This document shows positions 33,266-44,908 of a stretch of 64,000 bases of DNA, piece after piece. The stretch spans positions 62,001 to 126,000 of the forward strand of contig NW_025778007.1 of the NCBI RefSeq assembly GCF_021130785.1, in the 5' to 3' direction. Position 1 is the stretch's first letter; each line of letters starts with the position of its first letter. The position numbers and the translations under genes are program-made. The notes below the pieces were generated by a model that saw nothing but the letters and a program-made list of their open reading frames with translations, did no database searches and had not been told where the DNA came from. This DNA comes from Homalodisca vitripennis (lineage: Eukaryota; Arthropoda; Insecta; Hemiptera; Cicadellidae).

Positions 33266-34391
33266 CAAATATTGCAATATAGATTGAGTATGGCAATTTC
33301 TTTGCTTTGTGCGAACACGCAAACAGTCTTCAGGATAAAAGCAATGGAAACAAGAAGAAAAAGTGACAAGAAGGAAACATTTTGGAAAAAAAAAATACAA
33401 ATTGTGGGAAGAAAAGAGGTCAAAATAATGCTAAGCTAAAACTTCAATTAATTTTCAACCGAGTTAAGTTAATGCCATAATAACTCTGCTAATGCATTAT
33501 TTTGTCTATTTGTGTTTGTTAAACCTAACGTTTCCTTTAACGTATTTTTAAAATTCGTATAAAAAATCTATATTTGTGTGGTAATATTGATACATTTATG
33601 CCCAAGTCGCATTTGCTTCACAAGGAAATGGTTAAAACAATAAAACCATGTCCGGGACTCCATTTTCAAAGCCACACATGTTTGACACGACAAACTTTTA
33701 TGTTTAATTAATAATATTTATTATTGTAAGCATTTTAGGATGGTAATATTTTAAATTTCAATTCACTAACCAATAATATTATTTCATGTGTAAAATATTA
33801 TTTCGGATCACCATAGCTATGCAGCTATGTAGGCCCAAGTGATAGACCTAGTGTAATTTTATTGTACTATTTCCACAATGTGTATTCGATAAATATTATA
33901 TTCGTTAAATTTAAAAGCTTTTATTAACAATTAATAGCTGACAAAACTTCATTTCAGTTATAAAATACGACTTGGCGGGAAATTTGTATTTTGGGAGAGT
34001 ATGGCAAGACACGCAATAAAATACAATGCTGGGAAGGGAGCACTAGTAACGTTGTATAGAGCTGGGCGCCGCCGCGAGTGGGCCACCGTTGACGGTCGTC
34101 AGGTGGTGGGGAACTATGCGGCGGTGGGCCCATAACCCGAGTTTCTATTCTACGCTACCGTGGGTGGGTAACAGTGCGTTATGATCACCGGAAGGGGTGG
34201 GGGTAGCGGAGGCGTGCGCATGAGATCCGTCCTAGTCCGCCCGCTCCCACACGATAGGCATACACCACAACCCGCCTACTACGGCCACTCCGTTGATTCA
34301 GTGCGTACGTTCGTGGGGAAAATATCGTGAAGTACTCGTTCGCATTGTGTTTAATAGCTTTTTGAGTTGTATAACAGATTTTTGTTGCAGA

Positions 34392-37260
34392 TATGGAATC
34401 GTTATCCTCTGTTAATAGACCAAAGTTAGACAGTGAAGTTTCCTTCTCTTTCTCAAATGTTGAGGTTTCCACCACAGCAATGAGGGTTACAGACGTGCCG
34501 CTGCCCACCACAATCGGCCCCGGCCATCTTCCTCCAATTCCCAAGTTAGTTATCTCCGAAAACATGTGGCTCTTTCGACATCGGGTTCTCACATGAACAA
34601 CATCTCTAAGATGAGTGACCATACTATAGTAAGTATTTTTACTAATCATTGGAAGAGCCTAAAAGAAGGACTTTAAGTTTTCGCTACTTCCTCTCATGTA
34701 AAAACGAAGGTACGGGGAAGATACAAAGAAAAGGCTAATATTGGCCATTTTGGAAAACGTATCCATGGGTTTAGTTTTTTCAGAAGCTAAGCAAGGGCTA
34801 TTCTGTCAAATTTTGTGAGCAGTTACTATGCCACTCTAAAGTTAGTTGGAGGACAGCATACAGTTTCTTTAAAGAAAATTAGTTTACTGAACCTCTACAG
34901 AAATATGCTAAACTCTCAGGCCAAGGACGGAGAGATTTAGAAAAGTTCACCGCTCAGCGGACACAATATCACAAAAGATGGCTGAAATTGACGCAACCAA
35001 AAAACTTTTATATCTGTTTTTGAAAACCCTGAGAGGAGAAATTCTTAATATGTTAAAACGAAAATAGGAAGGGCCCAAACCATGCAGAATCGTGCAAGGC
35101 TTGTGCAATAATTAAAACTAATTTTGTTGCATGGTAGGCAGAAACGATACCACCTTAGAGGTCATAGGGGATGATGGCAGTTTGTTTGAAAGTTGGAGAT
35201 GATCCAGTACAAAATGACGGCAAATTTCAGGGCACTTTTGCGATTTAGAATAGATAGCGGGGTATTGTTTCAGCTTGAAGAATCATATGAAGTCTGCAAG
35301 GAGCAAACGGCCAACTTTACCATCAGAAAGACAACAGCTACACTGGCCTTATAAAATGTTGGTTCTGATGAATATTTTGGAAGTGATAACTCAACGAGTA
35401 TCAGAAGCTATGATTATTTATAGCATAATAATTTGACGAATCAACAGATTGGCGTCTTCATACTTTCCTAAGCTAAGCCTTAGTTTACGTTACCTGTATA
35501 ACAATTGCTATAGAGAAAGGACTTTGTAGGTTTATGTTGAATCTCCACGTACGGGTACGAACTATTTTGATCAAGAAGTTGAACCTGTTTATCCACGGGG
35601 GAGGTTTTTAGGACAGGTCTGTGCCTGAAATTCATGCAACAAGCTTGGTTTGGAACATGAATAACATGTGTAGGGATCCGGTTGTGAGGGATGCTCTGTC
35701 TATATGTTCTGACATGCGAGGCAGGCAAGTGACCAGAAATTAAAAAAATTGCCATAAACAGCACCTTATGTTGGCTGCAGTAATCATGCATTGAAATTTG
35801 GCTATTTCAAAGTGCAATAAAAGTCCAGAAGCGTGAGAAATGCAAGTAGGTCACTGTAAAGTGAAGAGATTTCTAGTTTTTTCACCTCCTCGGCCAAACG
35901 GAAACTCTATTTTGATAAAAAGTAACTGGGACATCAATGAGAGGATATTGTGAGACCCGTTGGGTAGTAACGGCACTTGAATCAATTTTTTGAGTTTACA
36001 GAAGAACCCTAACAAACATAGCCGAGGCACTTAAAATTGTCTCAAAAGTGGAATGATAAGCTCAACAGCAAGCAAAGCAAATTGCTTATTGTGCTTCTTA
36101 TCTCCACTTGCGAGTTTTATAATAACTAATGCATTAGTCTTAGTGATATAACCGGATGCAACCTGTGTTCCTTAGTCAATATTCTTCAGTCAGAAACCAT
36201 AGACTTGTGTTTCAGCAAGAGACAAAAGTAATGCACTCGGCAACAATAAAATGTTTCTTCAGAATTAAAAGGCAAAATCCTGATCATCTCTTTTCTCTGA
36301 TTTTCAATACTGCTGAAAAGACTATGGAATCTATGGGCATAGAAGTTCGTAGATTCCAAGAATTGTGGGGACTCAGTCACGTAAAATAGTACCAAAACTA
36401 ACACCCTCAACGTCCAGTGACAGTCGGGAATGTCACAATACATCATTGGAAAATAATCCGCCATACATACATCAATCCTGGATAAACATTATTGCAGATT
36501 ATGACAGATAGATTTTCCAAGCGATTCACTGTGCGGTGTTATATGCTGAACCTAACCGTTTCCGAACAAAAACCTTGGACAAAAGTAGTGGATATTAAAT
36601 CTAGTTTTGAGCATCCATATGTATGATGTATTGGCAGTTTAGTGTCATTGAACAAAAACACGATGCTACTGAAACTTATGAACGAAGTAATGCTCCCTCA
36701 ATGAACATTTCCTAATTATAAATGAATTTTAAAGACCACCTTCACACTTAAGCAATGAAAATGTTTTTGAAGCATTAAATGAAATCAGCTTACCCTCATT
36801 CCTAAGGGCTTTGGTACAAATTTCTTGCGTACCTCTTTCCAATTTATTTTTAAAATAGGTATGGTCATTTTTGTATTTTACTTTTTTTTCAAAATTATTT
36901 ATTATGCAGATAATTTTCTAAAACCGAGTAAAAACTAATAGTAATTTTCCTTAAATCGTGTGGTTGTTAAGTAAAAAGTATTTTTTTTTCCATTGGTATT
37001 GTAAACATTTAGACCTGTTTTTGCCACTTCTGTTTAGAACTTATTGTTTTTTTTCCAACCAGGCATACGGCAGAACGGATCTTTTTCAACTCTGAGAAAA
37101 ATTGAATAGTCCAAGGATCAGAGCAAGGATGGCAGAAGGATAAGGTTGTCTGGACTCGCTTCTGCTAAACGTGCACAGGGACAGCGAAGTATGCCCCGAA
37201 AAAGTCATTACCAGATTTAGCAAGGCCAAAAAAACAGAAGAGACTCGATTTTGTACTTTA
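34392..37260 (+). pseudogene. hAT (ZMYM-related) transposase pseudogene
   Basis: An open stretch from ATG at 34392 encodes about 67 codons with GPGHLPPIPKLVI. A degenerate region (about 34790-35000) contains AKQGLFC-like and H-rich pieces as in the N-terminal zinc part of ZMYM-type hATs. The best evidence is the C-terminus at about 37060-37260: ERIF-STLRKIE-like, then LSGLA-LLNVHRDSEVCPEKVITRF, which matches the hAT dimerisation end. The middle is badly decayed. Not functional. Confidence 0.55.
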
Positions 37261-37519
37261 AAGATAAAATTTTGTTTTTTTACAACTTTTGTCAGATTAT
37301 ATTACAGTTTATTGGAAATTATTACATTGTTTTCATTGTGCTTTATTCACTTTAGCACTTTTTTTCATTAGCTATACAAATAATAACATTATAATTTTGT
37401 CAAATTACAGAGCATTGACTAACCAACATGAATTCATATGTGTAAAAAATCTCCCAAATAATCTCAGACCGGCCCCCCCCTCCCTGCACAAAAATCCTGG
37501 ATCCGCCCTTGGTCACAAG

Positions 37520-38239
37520 AATTGACGGTCCGACAAAAATTCTGCGAAAAAGAACTTGGTAATAAATCATGGAAACTGCCCGGTGGACTGAGAACAAATT
37601 ATCATGCGTGAAATGTCGACCCCCGCGAAGTCACTTGGTACCAAAACGCCTATTGTAATTGGCGGACCCTGGCCTGAACGGTTGAAAATTGACGAAAGTT
37701 TATTTGCTCTGCCGGGAAAAATAAACGTCGGCCGTGTTATTTCCAGAAGAGTGGCGTTTTTCCCCGGTGGAATCCCTGTAGAAGAAAACTAAAAGAATGT
37801 TTCTTCTAGGTTGCCGTCGAAAAAATAGATCAGCCACATAATTAATTCCAATAATTTACATAACATACATTCGAAAGTGTGGAACGTCATCAATTTCAGC
37901 AACGAATGGGAAACTCAGTATAAACAGATTGTACAAAACACGGTTTATTGAACATTTTAACTGTTACTCATAAATACAATTTTCAGTTGATTCCGGAGAC
38001 AGGTGCTCACACACAAAACGGTTTGAAAGTAACTGGCGGCTTGCCAAAACATCGGAATAAAATGTTCAAGTGCGGTACGCGGCGCTCTTTGATTGACTCA
38101 TATTTGTGTGAAATTTTTGTGTGGCGTTTCCCGCCGATAATCGTGATAAAGACTTAATTTGAACAAATGATTAGTGATATTGTGTCGCCTACTGGCCTCC
38201 AGAATAAAGGTAATGTGGTTTTTGTTTTATTACAGAAGG
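37520..38239. other. No gene seen
   Basis: Between the hAT remnant and the next group A 3' end. It has a small frame at 37604-37792 without recognisable homology. The run GTAATGTGG...TTTATTACAG at about 38210-38235 resembles a short intron or its 3' splice site. Confidence 0.45.
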
Positions 38240-39127
38240 ACATAGAAATATATTTTTAGAAATTGCTGACACATAACGGAAAAGATCCCTTCAAAGCAAC
38301 ATCAGTATTGGAAAAGAAAATTGTTAATAGGAAGCAAACAGATGAAGAAAGTCCTAAAAAGATTAATTGGCTGAAAATAAGGGAAATATATTTTAAAAAA
38401 GAAGAACCACTAAAATTGTTTTGTCTGAATGATTTTTACTCTGAATATGACAAAATTGACTTGGAAAAAAAGCAAAGAAAGGGAGACCAAATAGTGGAAA
38501 TTTCAGTTTTAAGCAGTCCCTGCAACCTCTTTGGATTCACGGAAAGGAGATTTCTGCTCCAAAATTAAAGGATATCAAAACAATTCTACACCTCATCCCA
38601 AAATATGCTAAGGCCTTTTATCAGTCTTTAAGTGGAAGCAGGGCAGTAGAGGATGATATCGATGGGTTCAGTGCTCCTCTGGAATTTGATGTTGAAGAAA
38701 ACAACTAGCCAACCTAATCTGACACTTTTTTTCCGTTTGTGTAATATATTAAATAAACTTCTGAAATTTCACTAATAAGCTAGAGTTTTTAACTGCACCT
38801 TGTTGGTTCCTTTGTTATAAAAATTCAATGTTTCCAATTTCAGAGGACAGAACCAACTACTTGGTTCCTTTCTGCTTAATGGTGATATACTTTTATTTCC
38901 AATAGCAAAATAGATCCAGACCTATTAAAATTGTTATATTACAGTACATTTTTTGGTGTAAGCACATTATTTCTTCATTAAAAAAAATACAAAAATAACA
39001 TTAATAGATTAGTATAAAATACAATAGTTTTGAATGAAAGTATGATTTATGGCAAGACTCTAACTTTGAAGGCTCCTAACACGACATTTTAGTTTTGTGT
39101 GTTGGTTCCCTTTTGCTTAATGCCGCT
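38240..39127 (+). mobile_element. E6: group A transposon 3' end
   Basis: Contains the last part of a group A transposase and a terminus. The motif TTGGTTCC-TTTTGCTTAATG occurs near 38803 (partial), 38860 and 39102-39127. This subterminal repetition is like that in E1, E2 and E4. Its complement AAGCAAAAGGGAACC resembles the E1 core AAGCCAAGGGGTACAAG. Satellite repeats start directly after it, so it seems to be inserted at the array edge. The left end is missing. Confidence 0.55.
38263..38707 (+). pseudogene. E6 group A transposase C-terminal fragment
   Basis: INWLKIREIYFKKEEPLKLF aligns with E1 MQWLQFRKNHPWTLFYKTTF, and LNDFYSEYDK with the E1 segment before KNPGR. After a frame change near 38560, KLKDIKTILHLIPKYAKAFY matches E1 SKYKDLLDLLQFVPPVHHKFY, and an acidic tail DVEENN ends at 38707. 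The catalytic core is absent. AATAAA follows at about 38751. Confidence 0.65.
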
Positions 39128-42100
39128 CAATTAATCGTAGTTGTTTACCATGAATCTCTACTTGTACACTTTAACAACTGTATTCCTAATACATGATATC
39201 TAACAATATTTGATGACATAACATCATATAATACACAACAAAATATTAATCTTTTACACTATAGTTGTTGACTGTGAATCTCAACTTTTAGGCATATTCC
39301 ACTATATACACACACAACATGTAACCAATAATTGATCTCAACTGGTAAGCATTAACCAATGTATACTCTCGCATGACATCTAAACAATAAGTTATGTCAA
39401 TATTTGAAATGATACATGATAGAATATTAATTCTTTGTTTAAATTAATCATAGTTGTATACTATGGATCTCAACTTGTAAGCATAAACCATGTTAAACTC
39501 ACATATGATATCTAATCAAAAAGTGATGTCAAAATTTCATAGGATACACAACAGAATATTAATTCTAAGTTTAAATTAATCATAGTTATGACTGTGGATC
39601 AACTTGTAATCATACACCACTGTTTAGTCGCATACATAATGCCATCTAAACAATAAGAGGTATATAATACATAACAAAATATTAATACTTTCTTTTAAAC
39701 TAATCACAGTTGTCGACTATGGGATCTCAACTTGCAAGCATACATCAATGTTTCCCCCCACATGACATCTAAACAATAAGTGATGTCAATATTTCATATG
39801 ATACATGACAGAATAATGTTATTCCTTTCTTTTAAATTAATCACAGTTGTCCACTATGGGATCTCAACTTGCAAGCATACATCAATGTTTCCCCCCACAT
39901 GACATCTAAACAATGAGTGATGTCAATATTTCATATGATACATGACAGAATAATTATTCCTTTCTTTTAAATTAATCACAGTTGTCCACTATGGGATCTC
40001 AACTTGCAAGCATACATCAATGTTTCCCCCCACATGACATCTAAACAATAAGTGATGTAAATATTTCATATGATACATGACAGAATAATATTATTCCTTT
40101 CTTTTAAATTAATCACAGTTGTCCACTATGGGATCTCAACTTGCAAGCATACATCAATCTTTCCCCCCACATGACATCTAAACAATAAGTGATGTCAATA
40201 TTTCATATGATACATGACAGAATAATATTATTCCTTTCTTTTAAATTAATCACAGTTGTCCACTATGGGATCTCAACTTGCAAGCATACATCAATGTTTC
40301 CCCCCACATGACATCTAAACAATAAGTGATGTCAATATTTCATATGATACATGACAGAATTATATTCCTTTCTTTTAAATTAATCATAGTTGTCCACTAT
40401 GGATCTCAACTTGTAAGCATACATCAATGTTTCCCCCACATGACATCTAAACAATAAGTGATGTCAATATTTCATATGATACATGACAGAATAATATTAT
40501 TCCTTTCTTTTAAATTAATCACAGTTGTCCACTATGGGATCTCAACTTGCAAGCATACATCAATCTTTCACCCCACATGACATCTAAACAATAAGTGATG
40601 TCAATATTTCATATGATACATGACAGAATAATATTATTCCTTTCTTTTAAATTAATCACAGTTGTCCACTATGGGATCTCAACTTGCAAGCATACATCAA
40701 TGTTTCCCCCCACATGACACCTAAACAATAAGTGATGTCAATATTTCATATGATACATGACAGAATAATATTATTCCTTTCTTTTAAATTAATCACAGTT
40801 GTCCACTACGGGATCTCAACTTGCAAGCATACATCAATCTTTCCCCCCACATGACATCTAAACAATAAGTGATGTCAATATTTCATATGATACATGACAG
40901 AATAATATTATTCCTTTCTTTTAAATTAATCACAGTTGTCCACTATGGGATCTCAACTTGCAAGCATACATCAATGTTTCCCCCCACATGACATCTAAAC
41001 AATAAGTGATGTCAATATTTCATATGATACATGACAGAATAATATTATTCCTTTCTTTTAAATTAATCACAGTTGTCCACTATGGGATCTCAACTTGCAA
41101 GCATACATCAATGTTTCCCCCCACATGACATCTAAACAATAAGTGATGTCAATATTTCATATGATACATGACAGAATAATATTATTCCTTTCTTTTAAAT
41201 TAATCACAGTTGTCCACTATGGGATCTCAACTTGCAAGCATACATCAATCTTTCCCCCCACATGACATCTAAACAATAAGTGATGTCAATATTTCATATG
41301 ATACATGACAGAATAATATTATTCCTTTCTTTTAAATTAATCACAGTTGTCCACTATGGGATCTCAACTTGCAAGCATACATCAATGTTTCCCCCCACAT
41401 GACATCTAAACAATAAGTGATGTCAATATTTCATATGATACATGACAGAATAATATTATTCCTTTCTTTTAAATTAATCACAGTTGTCCACTAATGGGAT
41501 CTCAACTTGCAAGCATACATCAATGTTTCCCCCCACATGACATCTAAACAATAAGTGATGTCAATATTTCATATGATACATGACAGAATTATATTCCTTT
41601 CTTTTAAATTAATCATAGTTGTCCACTATGGATCTCAACTTGTAAGCATACATCAATGTTTCCCCCCACATGACATCTAAACAATAAGTGATGTCAATAT
41701 TTCATATGATACATGACAGAATAATATTATTCCTTTCTTTTAAATTAATCACAGTTGTCCACTATGGGATCTCAACTTGCAAGCATACATCAATGTTTCC
41801 CCCCACATGACATCTAAACAATAAGTGATGTCAATATTTCATATGATACATGACAGAATTATTATTCCTTTCTTTTAAATTAATCACAGTTGTCCACTAT
41901 GGGATCTCAACTTGCAAGCATACATCAATGTTTCCCCCCACATGACATCTAAACAATAAGTGATGTCAATATTTCATATGATACATGACAGAATAATATT
42001 ATTCCTTTCTTTTAAATTAATCACAGTTGTCCACTATGGGATCTCAACTTGCAAGCATACATAAATGTTTCCCCCCACATGACATCTAAACAATAAGTGA

Positions 42101-43858
42101 TGTCAATATTTCATATGATACATGACAGAATTATATTCCTTTCTTTTAAATTAATCACAGTTGTCCACTATGGGATCTCAACTTGCAAACATACATCAAT
42201 GTTTCCCCCCACATGACATCTAAACAATAAGTGATGTCAATATTTCATATGATACATGACAGAATAATATTATTCCTTTCTTTTAAATTAATCACAGTTG
42301 TCCACTATGGGATCTCAACTTGCAAGCATACATCAATCTTTCCCCCCACATGACATCTAAACAATAAGTGATGTCAATATTTCATATGATACATGACAGA
42401 ATAATATTATTCCTTTCTTTTAAATTAATCATAGTTGTCCACTATGGGATCTCAACTTGCAAGCATACATCAATGTTTCCCCCCACATGACATCTAAACA
42501 ATAAGTGATGTCAATATTTCATATGATACATGACAGAATAATATTATTCCTTTCTTTTAAATTAATCATAGTTGTCCACTATGGGATCTCAACTTGCAAG
42601 CATACATCAATCTTTCCCCCCACATGACATCTAAACAATAAGTGATGTCAATATTTCATATGATACATGACAGAATAATATTATTCCTTTCTTTTAAATT
42701 AATCACAGTTGTCCACTATGGGATCTCAACTTGCAAGCATACATCAATCTTTCCCCCCACATGACATCTAAACAATAAGTGATGTCAATATTTCATATGA
42801 TACATGACAGAATTATATTCCTTTCTTTTAAATTAATTATAGTTGTCCACTATGGATCTCAACTTGTAAGCATACATCAATGTTTCCCCCCACATGACAT
42901 CTAAACAATAAGTGATGTCAATATTTCATATGATACATGACAGAATAATATTATTCCTTTCTTTTAAATTAATCACAGTTGTCCACTATGGGATCTCAAC
43001 TTGCAAGCATACATCAATGTTTCCCCCCACATGACATCTAAACAATAAGTGATGTCAATATTTCATATGATACATGACAGAATTATATTCCTTTCTTTTA
43101 AATTAATCACAGTTGTCCACTATGGGATCTCAACTTGCAAACATACATCAATGTTTCCCCCCACATGACATCTAAACAATAAGTGATGTCAATATTTCAT
43201 ATGATACATGACAGAATAATATTATTCCTTTCTTTTAAATTAATCACAGTTGTCCACTATGGGATCTCAACTTGCAAGCATACATCAATGTTTCCCCCCA
43301 CATGACATCTAAACAATAAGTGATGTCAATATTTCATATGATACATGACAGAATAATATTATTCCTTTCTTTTAAATTAATCACAGTTGTCCACTATGGG
43401 ATCTCAACTTGCAAGCATACATAAATGTTTCCCCCCACATGACATCTAAACAATAAGTGATGTCAATATTTCATATGATACATGACAGAATTATATTCCT
43501 TTCTTTTAAATTAATCACAGTTGTCCACTATGGGATCTCAACTTGCAAACATACATCAATGTTTCCCCCCACATGACATCTAAACAATAAGTGATGTCAA
43601 TATTTCATATGATACATGACAGAATAATATTATTCCTTTCTTTTAAATTAATCACAGTTGTCCACTATGGGATCTCAACTTGCAAGCATACATCAATCTT
43701 TCCCCCCACATGACATCTAAACAATAAGTGATGTCAATATTTCATATGATACATGACAGAATAATATTATTCCTTTCTTTTAAATTAATCATAGTTGTCC
43801 ACTATGGGATCTCAACTTGCAAGCATACATCAATGTTTCCCCCCACATGACATCTAAA
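39128..43858 (+). repeat. Satellite array, about 137-bp monomers, left part
   Basis: Tandem units carry ATTAATCACAGTTGTCCAC, CATGACATCTAAACAATAAG and TATGATACATGACAGAATAA in fixed order. The spacing is 137 bp in most units and about 132 bp where AATAATATT is shortened. From about 39700 the units are nearly identical; the units to the left are clearly diverged. Roughly 34 units precede the E3 insertion. Variant units recur about 1.225 kb apart. Confidence 0.93.
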
Positions 43859-44216
43859 CAGCCATTCTTTTCAAACATACACCTAAGGGTATAAAAATTA
43901 ATTACTGAATTTCCTAATATAACCGTTAATAAAGCCTTTCAAAACATCTAATAAAAGTAGAACTGATAATATTTTGCATTAAAAAAAATTATTTTGTCAT
44001 TTTCTTTAGCTTTGAAGTTGTAGCTTTCTTACTGGCTAGATGTAACCAAACATATGTTTTTTTTGGACAGCTGATACATTGTTAATAGTTTCCCTCCAAA
44101 CAAATTGAGGTTATGTTCAAGAAGATTGAAGTTTTCTCTTCAACTGGGGAAATTTTCATTTTGATTTGGTAAGTTTTTGCTGGTTTTTTTAACTAATACA
44201 AAAATCAATTCTTGAT

Positions 44217-44386
44217 GTCACGTCCGTAACAAAAAACTACTAAAAGTTTAAATACCAATTGTAATAGTTGGTTAATCAACATGAAATTTTATAAAAGTTA
44301 GGAGTGTACCTTTTTTAATTAATTGGTAGTCTTTATGTGAATGAATAAAAATATTTTCGACAAAAAATAAGTGTTACAGACGTGAC
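44217..44386. promoter_or_regulatory. Left subterminal GTCACGTCCGTAAC sites of E3
   Basis: One direct copy at 44217-44230 and one inverted copy with a single change at 44373-44386. Likely transposase-binding sites because the same 14-mer occurs near the right end; they lie upstream of the gene. Confidence 0.6.
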
Positions 44387-44908
44387 ATCTCGTACTGTTA
44401 AACACGATACTATCTTGTCTGATATGGAAAAGGCAGTGTTTAACAGCTTGTGTGTGCTTTTAAAACCTATAGGCCTACTTGAAGTTTGTTTTTGTACCTT
44501 GCAGTGATTTCAGTAGCCTAGGCTTACATGGTGCCTTGTGTTTCCAACCTTAAAAAAATGTGTGCTAAACATTAAACTTCGTTTGAGTAAAATATGCCAA
44601 TATAATTAAGGTTGTGGGTGAGTGGTGATATCAAACCCTTAGATAGCCTACAGTATTTGTAATTTTAATGGATTCTAAACATCAGTAAAGGTTAAACCTT
44701 CACTTGTCTTCATTGGGCATTCCTATTCGCCAGTTACTGAGTTACTGGACATACCCACACCGCAACTGGATGAAGTGGGCAGATGTGATCACCGCTTAGG
44801 CCTACTGATTACAAAGAGGTTACATTTCTAGTTATGTTATAGTCTTAAACTTATAGTTTTGGAGTGGTTATTTAAAACTAATATAACCTGTTTTATTTTT
44901 TCCAGAAA

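Larger units (their letters stand above)
30316..34173 (+). repeat. Inverted repeats that may bound the P-like element
   Basis: CTGGTTGGTAACCACGGTAG (30316-30335) and the following GTAGAATAG have an imperfect complement at 34144-34173 (CTATTCTACGCTACCGTGGG and onward). They lie on either side of the P-like pseudogene inside the hAT remnant. No flanking duplication was found, so the boundaries are tentative. Confidence 0.35.
30067..37511 (+). mobile_element. hAT-type element remnant with 8-bp duplication GTCACAAG
   Basis: GTCACAAG stands on both sides (30059-30066 and 37512-37519). The ends start CATAGGGCGGGATC on the left and, as complement, CAAGGGCGGATCC on the right, followed by G-rich runs. 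CA(G)GGGCGGATC-type ends and 8-bp duplications are known in hAT elements related to ZMYM genes. At 7.4 kb it is too long for one such element, and it contains a P-like pseudogene as an apparent later insertion. Confidence 0.72.

Noticed and set aside
33203..33439. Poly-glycine and poly-proline reading frames.
   Set aside because: They are produced by the G run and have no other protein-like content.
29575..38260. TATTTTTAGA occurs at about 29579 and 38251, at the broken edges of the E5 and E6 transposase pieces, suggesting one gene split by an 8.6-kb insertion with a 10-bp duplication.
   Set aside because: The E5 piece already seems to reach the region with which E6 begins, so the two overlap in homology. 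The 10-mer is AT-rich and I looked for it only at these edges. I keep them as two copies.
39128..43858. CRISPR-like regularly spaced repeats.
   Set aside because: The whole 137-bp unit is conserved, with no variable spacers, in eukaryotic DNA: it is a tandem satellite.
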